A DNA stretch of 64,000 nucleotides from an uncultured Pelagibacteraceae bacterium (GTDB lineage Bacteria > Pseudomonadota > Alphaproteobacteria > Pelagibacterales > Pelagibacteraceae). Positions 26,472 to 37,704 of the stretch are shown here, piece by piece. The position numbers and the translations under genes are program-made. The notes under the pieces are model-generated. The model worked only from the letters and a program-made list of their open reading frames with translations. It did no database searches and was not told the DNA's origin. Position 1 is the stretch's first letter, and each line of letters begins with the position of its first letter. The DNA is taken from NCBI GenBank assembly GCA_902591755.1, contig CACJBX010000002.1, positions 1-64,000 of the forward strand. Reading direction: 5' to 3'.

Positions 26472-28025
26472 GTGTTATATTTTTCAAAACTGAAGATCAC
26501 TTTGATAGCACTATTCACTCTTTTTATGGTGATGGTCTCATCATCAAATTTTTTAGATTTAGATTTAGATAAACAAAAAAAAATTAAATTAGGCTTAGAT
26601 CTTCAAGGTGGTTCTTATTTGTTATTAGAGCTTGATAATGAACCAGTAATTAAACAAAAATTACAATCAAAATTATTAGAAATTAAAGATTATTTTAAAA
26701 AAAATAAAATTAAGATTTTGAGCTTAAAACTTGATGACAAATTAATTAAGCTTAAAGTTTCCAAAGATGATGTTGAAAAGATTAGTGAAATATTTAGTGA
26801 CAAAGAAAGTACGATCAATCCTTATTATTTTCAATACAAAGCTCATCAACTTGATGTGAAGATTAATGGTGATGTTTTTAACTTGGAGCTAAGTAAATAT
26901 GGAATTATCCTGATTAAAAATGCATCATTAGATCAAGCGATAGAAATTGTTCGAAAAAGAGTTGATGAGGTTGGTACTAATGAGCCAAATATTTTAAAAA
27001 GAGGGAATGATAGAATTTTGCTTGAACTCCCAGGTCTTGATAATCCAGATAGGATTAAATCTTTATTAGGTAAAACTGCAGATCTTGCATTTAGACTTGA
27101 ATCTAAGAGTTCAAACGAGTCTTTTGGAACCGAAAAACTTAAATTAATAGAAACAGGTGAAGAACTATTATTAAGTAAAAGAGTTATTATAAGTGGAGAT
27201 AATTTAGTTGATGCAAGTCCACGAATGGACTCATTAAATAATCAAACAGTCGTAAGTTTTACACTTGATAGGGTTGGATCTAAAAGATTTGCTCAAGCAA
27301 CAAAAAGAAATATAGGTACACGTCTTGCTATAGTTCTTGATGGTCAAATAATAAGTGCTCCAGTAATAAGGGATGTAATTGCGGGAGGATCAGGGCAAAT
27401 AAGTGGAGGTTTTACTTTTCAGTCTGCAACAGATCTGGCTTTACTTTTAAGGTCTGGTGCTTTACCAGCTCCATTAAATATCATCGAAGAAAGAACAGTA
27501 GGACCTGATTTAGGGCAAGATTCTATTAATGCAGGAATACTTTCACTCATTATAGGATTTTTATTAGTGATCGGGTTTATGACATTAAAATATAGAATTT
27601 TTGGTATCATTGCAAATTTTACCCTAATTATTAATTTAATTTTACTAATCAGTATTTTAACATTATTAGAAGCAACTCTTACTCTTCCTGGTATTGCTGG
27701 AATAATTTTAACCGTTGGAATGGCAGTAGATGCAAACGTTTTAATTTTTGAAAGAATAAAGGAAGAAACAAGTAAAGAAAAAAATAATTTAATAGCTTTT
27801 GATAATGGATACTCCAAATCAAAAATTACAATTTTAGATGCAAACATAACAACAATAATAGCTGCAATAATTCTGTTTATTTTTGGATCAGGGCCAGTCA
27901 AAGGATTTTCAATCACACTATGTGTTGGAATATTAACAACTCTATTCTCAGTTTTTTTTATCGCGCGATTACTAACGTCTATTTACGTAAAAATTAATAA
28001 ACACAAGGAAATTATTATAAAATGA
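26472..28025 (+). CDS. secD: Protein translocase subunit SecD
   Basis: Proton-driven Sec accessory subunit; 517 residues from a GTG start, shorter than in E. coli (615). After the first membrane helix comes LGLDLQGGSYLLLELD (conserved D1 motif). The large periplasmic P1 domain follows, with EIVRKRVDEVGTNEP, then five membrane helices including GMAVDANVLIFERIKEE. The stop overlaps the secF start by 4 bp. Confidence 0.96.
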   Translation: MLYFSKLKITLIALFTLFMVMVSSSNFLDLDLDKQKKIKLGLDLQGGSYLLLELDNEPVIKQKLQSKLLEIKDYFKKNKIKILSLKLDDKLIKLKVSKDDVEKISEIFSDKESTINPYYFQYKAHQLDVKINGDVFNLELSKYGIILIKNASLDQAIEIVRKRVDEVGTNEPNILKRGNDRILLELPGLDNPDRIKSLLGKTADLAFRLESKSSNESFGTEKLKLIETGEELLLSKRVIISGDNLVDASPRMDSLNNQTVVSFTLDRVGSKRFAQATKRNIGTRLAIVLDGQIISAPVIRDVIAGGSGQISGGFTFQSATDLALLLRSGALPAPLNIIEERTVGPDLGQDSINAGILSLIIGFLLVIGFMTLKYRIFGIIANFTLIINLILLISILTLLEATLTLPGIAGIILTVGMAVDANVLIFERIKEETSKEKNNLIAFDNGYSKSKITILDANITTIIAAIILFIFGSGPVKGFSITLCVGILTTLFSVFFIARLLTSIYVKINKHKEIIIK

Positions 28026-28918
28026 AAAAGGATTATAAATTTAATCAATATTATAAGTCATTAAATGTATTTTCTATTGCACTGATATTGCTTTCATTAA
28101 TCTTTTTAATATTTAAAGGTTTGAATTATGGTGTTGATTTTAAGGGTGGAACTTTAATTGAAATACGTGTTGAGACTGAAAAGCCTGATATTGAAGTTTT
28201 AAGATCTAATTTTAATAAAATGAATTTAGGTAAGATTTCAATTAAAAATTTTGGGAGCGATAATGATTTTGTGGTTAAATTCAAAAGAGACGAACTTAAT
28301 GATCCAGAATTCATTGAAAATTTACAAAAAAATCTTTCACAAGAATTAACTCAAGATTTCTCTTTCAGAAGAGTTGAAAATGTAGGACCTAAAGTAAGTT
28401 CAGAATTACTAAAAGCTGGAGTAACTGCTATATGCTTATCCTTAATGGCAATGCTAATCTACATTTGGATACGTTTTGAATGGCAATTTAGTGTTGGTGC
28501 AATAGCTGCTTTATTCCATGATGTTATAATTACTCTTGGAATTTTTTCTGCTTTAAGTTTGGAAATAAACTTGTCAATTGTGGCAGCTGTTTTAACTATA
28601 GTTGGATACTCAATGAATGACACTGTTGTAATTTATGACCGTGTCAGAGAAAATCTTAAAAAATATTCTGATATTAAGATTTTTGATCTTACCAACTTAT
28701 CAATAAACGAGACTTTATCACGTACTATAATTACCTCTTCAACGACGTTATTAGCTTTAGTTTCTATATTTTTATTTGGTGGAGAAATACTGAAAGGTTT
28801 TTCATTAGCTATGATCCTAGGGGTTATTTTAGGAACCTATTCCTCAATTTTCATAGCAAATCCACTTTTAGTTTTCTTTAAAGTTTCACAAAAAACAGTT
28901 CTTAAGGAAGATAATTAA
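28022..28918 (+). CDS. secF: Protein translocase subunit SecF
   Basis: Partner of SecD; 298 residues. Motifs: GVDFKGGTLIEIRVE at the first periplasmic loop, VGPKVSSELLKAG before the membrane core, and YSMNDTVVIYDRVREN in helix 4. The end overlaps the convergent membrane-protein gene by 4 bp. Confidence 0.96.
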   Translation: MKKDYKFNQYYKSLNVFSIALILLSLIFLIFKGLNYGVDFKGGTLIEIRVETEKPDIEVLRSNFNKMNLGKISIKNFGSDNDFVVKFKRDELNDPEFIENLQKNLSQELTQDFSFRRVENVGPKVSSELLKAGVTAICLSLMAMLIYIWIRFEWQFSVGAIAALFHDVIITLGIFSALSLEINLSIVAAVLTIVGYSMNDTVVIYDRVRENLKKYSDIKIFDLTNLSINETLSRTIITSSTTLLALVSIFLFGGEILKGFSLAMILGVILGTYSSIFIANPLLVFFKVSQKTVLKEDN

Positions 28919-29517
28919 TATAAGTTTTGGGCTGCTACCATTGATAGTAACATTGGTAGAGATAATAAAGTATTAGTTCTTGAAAAAACCATTGCTGTTT
29001 TTGCAGCTTTAGCTTTGCTTTCTGGATCTGTTTCAACCATTCCTAAAGCTTTTTTCTGATTTGGCCATATAACAAACCAAACATTAAAAGCCATAATTAA
29101 ACCTAGCCACATTCCTATTCCAATTGCTGTACTTTTGCCTCCACCTGATCCTATGCCAAGAGTCATTGCATCATGCAAATATCCGTTGAGATATGATAAT
29201 ATCAAACCCGATACAATCGTTGCAAAAGCTGCCCATCTAAACCAAAAAAGGGCAGAGGGAGCAATTACTTTACTAATTGCTGGCTTTTGTTCATCAGGTA
29301 TTTTAGCCATATTAGGAATTTGAACAAAATTGAAGTACCACAATAATCCAATCCACATTATTCCAACAAGAACGTGAATATATCTAAATAACCAGCTCCA
29401 AAATAATAAATCAAAATCAAAACCACCATTAAGAAAAAATAAACCTACGAACAATAATACTGATATAGCAAGTGAGTAGTGGATCGTTCTAGATAGAGAG
29501 CTTAAAATACTTATCAT
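28915..29517 (-). CDS. Membrane protein like the N-terminal domain of urate hydroxylase PuuD
   Basis: 200 residues with about five membrane helices. The sequence (HVLVGIMWIGLLWYFNFVQIP, then PSALFWFRWAAFATIVSGL) resembles the integral-membrane domain of PuuD-type urate hydroxylases, including histidines that could hold haem. The C-terminal cytochrome c domain of full PuuD is absent, and no purine-catabolism genes are nearby, so urate oxidation should not be assumed. It runs convergent to secF. Confidence 0.6.
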   Translation of the reverse strand: MISILSSLSRTIHYSLAISVLLFVGLFFLNGGFDFDLLFWSWLFRYIHVLVGIMWIGLLWYFNFVQIPNMAKIPDEQKPAISKVIAPSALFWFRWAAFATIVSGLILSYLNGYLHDAMTLGIGSGGGKSTAIGIGMWLGLIMAFNVWFVIWPNQKKALGMVETDPESKAKAAKTAMVFSRTNTLLSLPMLLSMVAAQNLY

Positions 29518-29544
29518 CGAAGTAATTTAACAAATTTTAATTGA

Positions 29545-32421
29545 TTATGCAATTTTTTTAAATTTTCCGTTTAGCAAAGGCTTTAGAAATTTACCTGTAT
29601 AACTCTTTTCTGTATTGCATATATCTTCAGGTTTTCCTTCTGCGATTACTTGTCCACCTTTAACACCGCCATCTGGACCCATGTCGACGACGTAATCAGC
29701 AGTTTTAATAACATCCAAATTGTGCTCAATCACAACAACTGTATTTCCTGTTGCAACGAAGGTGTGTAATATTTCTAATAATTTTTTAATATCATGTTGA
29801 TGTAAACCAGTTGTTGGTTCATCCAAAATATAAATCGTTCTACCTGTAGATCTTTTTGATAGTTCTTTTGCCAACTTTATTCTTTGAGCTTCACCACCGG
29901 AGAGAGTTGTAGCTTGTTGACCAATCTTTATATAGCCTAAGCCAACTTTTTTTAATGTTAATAATTTTGATCTTATAGTTGCTATGTTTTCAAAGAAATC
30001 ACATCCTTCTTCAACTGTCATATCTAAAACTTCAGCGATACTTTTTCCCTTAAATTTAATTTCAAGAGTTTCTCTATTATATCTGCTTCCCTTACATTCA
30101 TCACATGTTACATAAACATCTGGAAGGAAATGCATTTCATAAGTTATTACACCATCACCTTCACATGCTTCACATCTTCCACCTTTAACATTGAAAGAAA
30201 ATCTTCCAGGTTTGTAACCTCTACTTTTTGACTCTGGTAAATTAGTAAACCAGTCTCTAATTGGTCCAAATGCACCCGTGTAAGTCGCTGGATTAGATCT
30301 TGGAGTTCTTCCAATAGGAGATTGATCAATATCAATTACTTTATCAATCAATTCGATACCTTTGAAACCTTTAAATGGCATTGGTATCTTTCTTGATTTA
30401 TTATTGTTCAAAGATAAGTTAAGAGCATTGTAAAGCGTTTGTAACACTAAAGTAGATTTTCCACTACCTGAAACTCCAGTAACACATGTAAAAGTTCCAA
30501 ATGGAATTTTTAAATCAACATTCTTCAAATTATTACCAGATGCTCCATTAATTTGTAAAAACCTTCCATTTTTTGCTAATCTTCTTTTTTTGGGAATTGG
30601 GATAAAATATTTAGAAGATAAATATTTTCCTGTAATGCTGTTATCATTTTTAATAATATCTTTAAGATTGCCCTCTGCAACAACCTCACCACCTTTACTT
30701 CCTGCTTGAGGTCCAAGATCTAAGATGTGGTCTGCATTTTCAATTGTTTCCGTATCGTGTTCAACAACAATTACCGTGTTTCCTAAATCTCGTAATCTTT
30801 TTAAAGCATTTATTAATTTTACATTGTCCTTTTGATGCAAACCAATTGATGGTTCATCTAATACATATAAAACTCCTGTTAGACCTGAACCAATTTGAGA
30901 GGCAAGTCTAATTCTCTGGGCTTCACCACCAGATAAAGTTCCTGATTCCCTTGATAATGTAAGGTAATCAAGACCAACATTAAGAAGAAAATTTAGTCTC
31001 TCATTTATTTCTTTAAGAATATGTTCTGATATTTTAAGTTTTCTTTGATCAAGTTTTTTTGATAAATTATTGAACCAATCTTTGGCATCACTTATAGATT
31101 TTTCAGTTACCTCACTAATATGCTTACCATCAATTTTTACACAAAGCGCTTCATCTTTAAGTCGGTGACCTTTGCAAATATCGCATTTTGTGTCAGATTG
31201 ATATTGAGAAATTTCTTCTCTTTTCCAATCACTATCAGTCTCTAAATAACGTCGTTCTAAGTTATTTACGACGCCTTCAAATGTTTTTTTATGGGAATAC
31301 TTTTCATATCCATCATCATATGAAAATTTTATCTCTTCATCATCAGATCCATATAAAATTATATCTTTTATTTTTTTTGGTAGTCTTGACCATTTTTCAT
31401 CCATAGAAAATTTATAATGTTTTGCTAAGGAGCTTAATGTTTGAGCATAATAAAGAGTGGTTGTTTTTGCCCACGGTTGAATAGCACCCTGAGCAATACT
31501 TTTTTTATCATCAGGGACAACCAGATTTGGATCAACGTTGAGTTTTATACCTATACCCTCACACTCCTCACAAGCCCCATAAGGACTATTGAAGGAAAAT
31601 AATCTTGGTTCAATTTCTTCTATTGTAAAGCCGCTTTCAGGACATGCAAATTTTGAAGAAAATGTTAATTTTTCTGTTTTTCTAAATTTAGCAGGTAATG
31701 TTTCATTTTGATACTCAACAAATAAAAGGCCATTAGCTAAATTTAATGATGTTTCTATACCTTCAGCAAGTCTATTTCCCAAATCAGAATTAATTACAAT
31801 TCTGTCGACTAAAATGTAAATATCATGTTTCAATTTTTTATTTAAGTCTGGAGTTTTATCAATGTCATAGAGTGTGCCGTCAACTTTTACTTTTCTAAAA
31901 CCTCTTTTTTTGTATGATAAAATTTCTTTTTTGTATTCTCCTTTTCTACCTCTAACTATTGGAGCGAATAAGAAAATAGTTGACTTTTTTGGTAACTCTA
32001 AAATCTTATCGACAATTTGTGAAACAGTTTGGGATTTAATTTCTTTACCTGTAAAAGGTGAGTAGGGTGTCCCAATCCTTGCATAGAGAACTCTCATGTA
32101 ATCATAAATTTCTGTAACGGTAGCTACTGTAGATCTTGGATTTTTTGATGTATTTTTTTGTTCAATTGAGATGGCTGGACTTAATCCTTCAATAAAATCT
32201 ACTTTAGGTTTTTTCATTTTGTCTAAAAACTGTCTTGCATAAGCTGAGAGACTTTCAACATATCTTCTTTGTCCTTCAGCATAGATGGTATCGAATGCTA
32301 ATGAGGATTTTCCAGAGCCTGACAAACCTGTTATGACCACAAATTTATCTTTAGGAATCTCTACAGAAATATTCCTCAAATTATGTTCTTTTGCACCCTT
32401 AATAACTATCTTTTTGTTCAT
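29545..32421 (-). CDS. uvrA: Excinuclease ABC subunit A
   Basis: DNA-damage recognition ATPase of nucleotide excision repair; 958 residues, full length. Two ABC modules: Walker [10 protein letters not shown] near residue 35 and GVSGSGKST near 650; two LSGGEAQRI signatures. The DNA-contacting zinc module (CEACEGDGV ... CDECKGSRY) is intact. The first zinc module has CPES where E. coli has CPIC, a change I recall from other alphaproteobacteria. Divergent from ssb; no LexA-type GTTC repeats seen in the gap. Confidence 0.97.
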   Translation of the reverse strand: MNKKIVIKGAKEHNLRNISVEIPKDKFVVITGLSGSGKSSLAFDTIYAEGQRRYVESLSAYARQFLDKMKKPKVDFIEGLSPAISIEQKNTSKNPRSTVATVTEIYDYMRVLYARIGTPYSPFTGKEIKSQTVSQIVDKILELPKKSTIFLFAPIVRGRKGEYKKEILSYKKRGFRKVKVDGTLYDIDKTPDLNKKLKHDIYILVDRIVINSDLGNRLAEGIETSLNLANGLLFVEYQNETLPAKFRKTEKLTFSSKFACPESGFTIEEIEPRLFSFNSPYGACEECEGIGIKLNVDPNLVVPDDKKSIAQGAIQPWAKTTTLYYAQTLSSLAKHYKFSMDEKWSRLPKKIKDIILYGSDDEEIKFSYDDGYEKYSHKKTFEGVVNNLERRYLETDSDWKREEISQYQSDTKCDICKGHRLKDEALCVKIDGKHISEVTEKSISDAKDWFNNLSKKLDQRKLKISEHILKEINERLNFLLNVGLDYLTLSRESGTLSGGEAQRIRLASQIGSGLTGVLYVLDEPSIGLHQKDNVKLINALKRLRDLGNTVIVVEHDTETIENADHILDLGPQAGSKGGEVVAEGNLKDIIKNDNSITGKYLSSKYFIPIPKKRRLAKNGRFLQINGASGNNLKNVDLKIPFGTFTCVTGVSGSGKSTLVLQTLYNALNLSLNNNKSRKIPMPFKGFKGIELIDKVIDIDQSPIGRTPRSNPATYTGAFGPIRDWFTNLPESKSRGYKPGRFSFNVKGGRCEACEGDGVITYEMHFLPDVYVTCDECKGSRYNRETLEIKFKGKSIAEVLDMTVEEGCDFFENIATIRSKLLTLKKVGLGYIKIGQQATTLSGGEAQRIKLAKELSKRSTGRTIYILDEPTTGLHQHDIKKLLEILHTFVATGNTVVVIEHNLDVIKTADYVVDMGPDGGVKGGQVIAEGKPEDICNTEKSYTGKFLKPLLNGKFKKIA

Positions 32422-32472
32422 TTTTTTATTTGCTTTAGCTCAATAAAGTTAATAATCAAATCCTTTTTGTGA

Positions 32473-32478
32473 TATAAT
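32473..32478 (+). promoter_or_regulatory. Possible -10 element for ssb
   Basis: TATAAT in the uvrA/ssb gap, 13 bp before the ssb ATG. No recognisable -35 at the usual distance. Confidence 0.3.
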
Positions 32479-32491
32479 TAATATAAATAAT

Positions 32492-32938
32492 ATGGCTGGA
32501 AGTTTAAATAAAGTACTTTTAATTGGCAGATTAGGTGCAGATCCTGAGATAAAGCAGATGGTTAATGGAAAAAATGTCGCTAGACTTAGTCTCGCTACTA
32601 GCCAATCTTGGAAAGATAAAAACACTGGTGAAAAAAAGGAAAAAACCGAGTGGCACCGTGTGGTTGTATTTAATGAGGGACTTGTTAATGTTGTTCAGCA
32701 GTATCTCAAAAAAGGTGCACAGATTTATGTCGAAGGCCAATTGACTACTAGAAAATGGAAGGATGAACAGTCTGGCCAAGATAAATATTCTACAGAAATA
32801 TTAATACAAGGATATAATTCATCTCTAACAATGCTTGGGGGAAATAATTCCTCTACGTCAATTGCAAATGCACCTCAAAATAAGAATGAGATGTCTCAAG
32901 CACCTGACAATGATTTAGACGACGATATTCCCTTTTAA
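32492..32938 (+). CDS. ssb: Single-stranded DNA-binding protein
   Basis: 148-residue OB-fold protein that coats ssDNA. N-terminus [16 protein letters not shown] and [11 protein letters not shown] are typical; a short Gln/Asn-rich linker leads to the conserved acidic tip DDDIPF that binds partner proteins. Followed 9 bp later by gyrA. Confidence 0.97.
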   Translation: MAGSLNKVLLIGRLGADPEIKQMVNGKNVARLSLATSQSWKDKNTGEKKEKTEWHRVVVFNEGLVNVVQQYLKKGAQIYVEGQLTTRKWKDEQSGQDKYSTEILIQGYNSSLTMLGGNNSSTSIANAPQNKNEMSQAPDNDLDDDIPF

Positions 32939-32947
32939 TTAATCTTT

Positions 32948-35503
32948 ATGGATAAGTCACAAACAGAGATAAAAAATAACATAAAACCTATCGAAATGTA
33001 TGATGAGATGAGCTCATCTTATCTTTCTTACGCTATGAGCGTAATTGTAAGTAGAGCCTTACCAGACATAAGAGATGGTTTAAAACCAGTTCATCGAAGA
33101 ATTATTTATGCAATGCACAAAGGTGGTTTTGATTGGAGTAAACAATACAGAAAATCTGCGAGAATAGTTGGTGATGTAATTGGTAAATATCATCCTCACG
33201 GTGATCAGGCTGTTTATGATGCATTAGTTAGAATGGTTCAAGATTTTTCGATGAGTTTACCTTTGATCGACGGTCAAGGAAACTTTGGCTCTGTAGATGG
33301 TGATCCCCCTGCTGCGATGAGATACACAGAAACTAGATTAGCAAAAATTTCACAAAATTTAATAGATGACATAGATAAAGACACTGTGGAATTTAAGAGT
33401 AATTATGACGAAACTGAGAAAGAACCTGAAGTTTTGCCTGCTCAGTACCCAAACTTACTGGTAAATGGTGCTGGAGGTATTGCTGTTGGAATGGCAACTA
33501 GTATTCCACCTCATAATTTATCAGAAGTTATAAATGCTACTTTGGCTCTTATAGAAAATAAAGATATTAAAATAAATGAATTAATGAAACATATACCAGG
33601 ACCTGACTTTCCTACAGGCGGAACAATAATTGGTAAAGATATTATTAAAACTGGATATAAAACTGGCAGAGGATCTTTTAAAGTAAGGGGAAATGTTTCA
33701 ATAGAGCAACTTAAAAATGGTAAAGAGAGATTAGTCATAAACTCAATACCATATCAAATTAATAAATCTGTTTTAAATGAAAAAATTGTTGAATTAATTA
33801 GAAATAAAAAAATAGAGGGAATAAGTGACATAAGAGATGAGTCTAATAGAGAGGGTATAAGAGTAGCAATTGACTTAAAAAAGAATATAGAACCTGAAAC
33901 AGTTAAGAGACAACTTTACAAATATACTTCATTAGAGTCCTCATTTAGTTTTAATACATTAGCTATAGTAGATAGAAAACCAAAAAACTGTAATCTTAAA
34001 GATTTTCTAGAATCTTTTCTTAAATTTAGAGAGGATGTTGTTGTTAAGAAGACAAAATTTGATCTAAAAAAAGCAGAAGACAGAGCTCACATATTAATTG
34101 GCTTATCTGTTTCAGTTGAAAACATAGATAAAGTAATTAAGATCATACGATCATCAAAAAATCCTGAACAAGCTAAAAATTCTTTACTTAATACTTCTTG
34201 GAAAATAAAATCGTCTCAGAAATTAATCAAATTAGTAGATAATAAAAAAAATAAAAATACTCATTCTCTTTCCTTAAAACAAGTTGAGGCAATTTTAGAG
34301 TTAAGACTTCAAAAACTTACAGCTTTGGGGATTAATGAAATAGAAGTTGAATTAAAAAAATTAGCTAATCTAATAGTTTCTTTTAAAAAAATAATAAATT
34401 CTAGAAAAGAACTTTTAAAAGTTATAAGCAATGAATTAAATGAAATAAAAGAAAAATATTCAGTTGAGAGAAGAACAAAAATAATTGATGCAGTTCTTAA
34501 TTATGATATCGAAGAGACAATACAAAAACAATCTGTATTAATAACTGTTACCCTGCAAGGATATATTAAAAGAGGTGCACTTGAAATTGTTAAAAAACAA
34601 AAAAGAGGTGGCAAAGGTAAATCAGGAATTAAAACTAGAGAAGAAGATTCTGTAGTCCAAACTTTATCTGTAAATACACATACATCTGTTCTTTTTTTCT
34701 CAACCCAGGGAATGGTTTATAAACTTAAAGCATGGAAAATACCTGAAGGATCGGCTAGCTCGAGAGGTAAATCTTTATATAATATTCTTCCATTAAAAAA
34801 TCACCAGTCAATTAGTTCGATTATGCCTTTACCTGAAGATAAATCTGAATTTAAAGATTTAAATATTATTTTTGCAACAGCTAAGGGGAAAATAAGGAAG
34901 AATAGTTTAGAAGATTTTCTAAACATAAATACAGCTGGTAAAATTGCAATGAAGCTAGATAACGACGATAAGATTATAGGTGTTAAAATTTGTAAAGAAA
35001 ATCAAGATATAATGCTTAGTTCATTAAATGGAAAATGCATTAGATTTGAGTCAAAAAAATTAAGATTATTTAAAGGCAGATCTTCTAAGGGTATAAAAGG
35101 AATTAATTTGGCTGATAAGGACAGGATTGTATCTTTATCAATAATAGAAAAAATTGAAAAAAAATCTGATAAAAACGGCAAAGTTGAGGGTAAATATATA
35201 CTTTCAATAACCGAGAATGGATTTGGAAAAAGAACAAATGACAAAGAATTTCGCACTACTAATAGAGGCGGAAAGGGCATAATAGGTATAGTAAATTCAT
35301 CGAGGAATGGAAACATAGCATCTTCTTTTCCAGTATTTGATGGCGATGAAATATTAATATCTACTAATAAAGGAAGAGTTATAAGAGTGGCAGTTAAGGA
35401 AATCAGAACTGCAGGAAGAAATACTCAAGGGGTAAGAATTATTAAGTTATCTGGGGATGAAAAAGTAGTTTCAGCAATTAAAATTGATGATAACTTAATA
35501 TAA
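32948..35503 (+). CDS. gyrA: DNA gyrase subunit A
   Basis: Catalytic subunit of gyrase; 851 residues. The active tyrosine is Y126 in AAMRYTE. The quinolone region reads [10 protein letters not shown], with Gln87 at the position equivalent to E. coli Ser83. In the C-terminal wrapping domain the GyrA box is seen as KRGGKGKSG, which favours GyrA over ParC, and DNA-wrapping blades repeat ([22 protein letters not shown]). The stop overlaps the coaD ATG by one base. Confidence 0.95.
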   Translation: MDKSQTEIKNNIKPIEMYDEMSSSYLSYAMSVIVSRALPDIRDGLKPVHRRIIYAMHKGGFDWSKQYRKSARIVGDVIGKYHPHGDQAVYDALVRMVQDFSMSLPLIDGQGNFGSVDGDPPAAMRYTETRLAKISQNLIDDIDKDTVEFKSNYDETEKEPEVLPAQYPNLLVNGAGGIAVGMATSIPPHNLSEVINATLALIENKDIKINELMKHIPGPDFPTGGTIIGKDIIKTGYKTGRGSFKVRGNVSIEQLKNGKERLVINSIPYQINKSVLNEKIVELIRNKKIEGISDIRDESNREGIRVAIDLKKNIEPETVKRQLYKYTSLESSFSFNTLAIVDRKPKNCNLKDFLESFLKFREDVVVKKTKFDLKKAEDRAHILIGLSVSVENIDKVIKIIRSSKNPEQAKNSLLNTSWKIKSSQKLIKLVDNKKNKNTHSLSLKQVEAILELRLQKLTALGINEIEVELKKLANLIVSFKKIINSRKELLKVISNELNEIKEKYSVERRTKIIDAVLNYDIEETIQKQSVLITVTLQGYIKRGALEIVKKQKRGGKGKSGIKTREEDSVVQTLSVNTHTSVLFFSTQGMVYKLKAWKIPEGSASSRGKSLYNILPLKNHQSISSIMPLPEDKSEFKDLNIIFATAKGKIRKNSLEDFLNINTAGKIAMKLDNDDKIIGVKICKENQDIMLSSLNGKCIRFESKKLRLFKGRSSKGIKGINLADKDRIVSLSIIEKIEKKSDKNGKVEGKYILSITENGFGKRTNDKEFRTTNRGGKGIIGIVNSSRNGNIASSFPVFDGDEILISTNKGRVIRVAVKEIRTAGRNTQGVRIIKLSGDEKVVSAIKIDDNLI

Positions 35504-35997
35504 TGAAAAAAGCTATTTACCCTGGAACTTTTGACCCAATTACATTTGGACATATAGATTTAATTAAAAAATCCTTAAATATTTTTGATAAAGTGATTGT
35601 TGCTGTATCCGATGGAAATACGAAAAATTATCTTTTTCACGCAGAGGAGAGAGAACATTTAATTAAGAAAGCTCTTTTTAGTGACTTAAAATTTAGTAAA
35701 AAAAAAATAGATGTTACATCATTTAAAACTTTAACAACTGATTTTTGCAGAAAGATGAAATCAAATGTTATCATTAGAGGTTTACGTGCTACTTCCGATT
35801 TTGAATATGAATTTCAATTAGCAGGAATGAATAAAAAGTTAAATAATTCAGTTGAGACTGTTTTTTTAATGTCGGATCCAGAAAATCAAATTATTTCATC
35901 TAAATTTGTTAAAGAAATTATTGAATTAAATGGTGACATACGAAAATTTACCACTAAAACAGTAATAAAATCTTTAAAAAATAAATTTTATGAATAA
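35503..35997 (+). CDS. coaD: Phosphopantetheine adenylyltransferase
   Basis: Fourth step of coenzyme A synthesis; 164 residues. Nucleotidyltransferase motif YPGTFDPITFGHIDLI at the start (TxGH) and the VIIRGLRATSDFEYEFQLAGMN substrate loop with ISSKFVKEI near the end. Overlaps the next gene by 8 bp. Confidence 0.96.
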   Translation: MKKAIYPGTFDPITFGHIDLIKKSLNIFDKVIVAVSDGNTKNYLFHAEEREHLIKKALFSDLKFSKKKIDVTSFKTLTTDFCRKMKSNVIIRGLRATSDFEYEFQLAGMNKKLNNSVETVFLMSDPENQIISSKFVKEIIELNGDIRKFTTKTVIKSLKNKFYE

Positions 35998-36541
35998 AAT
36001 ATTTTTTTTAATATTATTTTTAATATTTAATTTTAACTTAAACGCAGAGGAAAATATGATGATACTTAAATTAAAAGATGGCGATGTAAAAATTGAACTA
36101 TTCAAAGACAAAGCTCCAAATCATGTAAAAAGAATAAAAGAGTTAGCTGATAAAGGTCTTTATGATAATGTTGTATTTCATAGGGTAATAGATGGGTTTA
36201 TGGCTCAGGTAGGCGATGTTCAATTTGGTAACTCATCCTCGGATAGTTTTGATTTAAATAGGGCAGGAACAGGAGGTTCAGATTTACCAAATTTAAAAGC
36301 TGAATTTAATGATATTCCCCATGTAAAAGGTATTTTATCGATGGCAAGATCTTCTGACCCAAACAGTGCAAATAGTCAATTCTTTATATGTTTTGAAGAT
36401 GCACCACATCTCGATAGGCAATACACTGTGTTTGGTAGAGTTGTGGAAGGGATGGAATTTGTAGACAAAATTAAAAGAGGTGATGGACCAAATGGTTCAG
36501 TTTCAAATCCTGATAAGATAATTAGTTTCAAATCTTTATAA
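35990..36541 (+). CDS. Periplasmic cyclophilin-type peptidyl-prolyl isomerase
   Basis: 183 residues: a Sec signal peptide (IFFLILFLIFNFNLNA|EEN) then a cyclophilin domain with FHRVIDGFMAQVGD, GILSMARSSDPNSANSQFFI and YTVFGRVVEGMEFVD. It speeds prolyl isomerisation of exported proteins. The active-site Arg is in FHRV; the Trp that binds cyclosporin in eukaryotes is absent, as in most bacterial forms. Confidence 0.93.
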   Translation: MNKIFFLILFLIFNFNLNAEENMMILKLKDGDVKIELFKDKAPNHVKRIKELADKGLYDNVVFHRVIDGFMAQVGDVQFGNSSSDSFDLNRAGTGGSDLPNLKAEFNDIPHVKGILSMARSSDPNSANSQFFICFEDAPHLDRQYTVFGRVVEGMEFVDKIKRGDGPNGSVSNPDKIISFKSL

Positions 36542-36542
36542 A

Positions 36543-37655
36543 TTGTTTTTAAAAAATTTTTCTTTCAAAGTAAAAAATAAAGATAAATTTTCCCGAACGG
36601 GAACAATTATTACATCTAGAGGTAACATTGATACTCCTGTTTTTATGCCTGTTGGAACTCAAGCAACAGTAAAAGCTACTTTTATTGATGATCTAATTAA
36701 AGCTGGAAGTCAAATAATTTTGTCAAATACATATCATTTAATGATAAGACCTGGTGAGGAAAGAGTAGCTCTTCAAGGAGGATTGCATGAATTCATGAAT
36801 TGCCCTTTACCAATTTTAACAGACTCAGGTGGTTATCAAGTGATGTCACTATCAAAATTGAATAAAATTGACAGGGAGAAAGGAGCTATATTTAATTCTC
36901 ATATTGATGGAAAACAATTTATCCTTAGCCCTGAAGAAAGCATAAGAATTCAAAAAAAACTTAATTCAGACATTGTTATGGTAATGGATGAATGCCCAAA
37001 AAAAACTACAGACAGAAAAATTATTGAAAACTCTTTAGATTTGTCAACTGAATGGGCGTTAAGGTCAAAAAACTCTTTTGGGAAAAATCCCGACAAAGGT
37101 CTTTTTGGAATAGTTCAAGGAGGGTTATTCGATGATTTAAGAAAAAAATCCCTAGAAGATCTAATTGATATTGGTTTTGATGGATACGCTTTGGGTGGCT
37201 TAGCTGTTGGAGATACACAAAGTGAAATGTTTAAAGTATTAGACAATATTAAGGAATACTTGCCTGAAGATAAACCTAGATATTTGATGGGAGTTGGAAC
37301 CCCTTCCGACATTCTTGGAGCAGTGAAAAGGGGGATAGATATGTTTGATTGTGTATTACCATCCAGATCCGGGAGAACTGGCTTAGCATTTACATGGAAT
37401 GGGCCAATAAACATTAAAAATGCTAAGTTCCAGAATGATACAAAACCCATTGATGAAAAGTGTGAAAAATTTAACTTAAATAAGTATTCTAAAAACTATT
37501 TAAATCACTTATTCACTACAAACGAAATACTTGCGTCAATGCTTCTTACCCTTAATAATATAAACTTTTATCATGAGCTCATGAATAAAATCAGAATTAA
37601 CATAAATAATGGAACTTTTGACCAATTTTGTGATGAATACATTGGTAAGTTGTAA
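36543..37655 (+). CDS. tgt: tRNA-guanine transglycosylase with a degraded zinc site
   Basis: Exchanges guanine for preQ1 in the wobble position of certain tRNAs; 370 residues from a TTG start 1 bp after the previous stop. Catalytic features are kept: TDSGGYQVMS near residue 96, GGLAVGD, and the nucleophile loop DMFDCVLPSRSGRTG. The C-terminal zinc site, CxCxxC plus a distant His in the family, reads CEKFNL (307-312) with Asn338 for the His, so three of four ligands are gone. The fold around it (YSKNYLNHLF) is still recognisable. Confidence 0.93.
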   Translation: MFLKNFSFKVKNKDKFSRTGTIITSRGNIDTPVFMPVGTQATVKATFIDDLIKAGSQIILSNTYHLMIRPGEERVALQGGLHEFMNCPLPILTDSGGYQVMSLSKLNKIDREKGAIFNSHIDGKQFILSPEESIRIQKKLNSDIVMVMDECPKKTTDRKIIENSLDLSTEWALRSKNSFGKNPDKGLFGIVQGGLFDDLRKKSLEDLIDIGFDGYALGGLAVGDTQSEMFKVLDNIKEYLPEDKPRYLMGVGTPSDILGAVKRGIDMFDCVLPSRSGRTGLAFTWNGPINIKNAKFQNDTKPIDEKCEKFNLNKYSKNYLNHLFTTNEILASMLLTLNNINFYHELMNKIRININNGTFDQFCDEYIGKL

Positions 37656-37665
37656 TTATAACATA

Positions 37666-37693
37666 TTGATTATTTGAAAAAAAAAACTATAAG
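37666..37693 (+). promoter_or_regulatory. Promoter of the interrupted tRNA-Lys
   Basis: TTGATT (37666-37671), 16 bp, TATAAG (37688-37693), ending 11 bp before the first base of the tRNA-Lys 5' half. The promoter looks intact and would transcribe the broken half into the insert. Confidence 0.45.
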
Positions 37694-37704
37694 AATTTTA
37701 CTTT

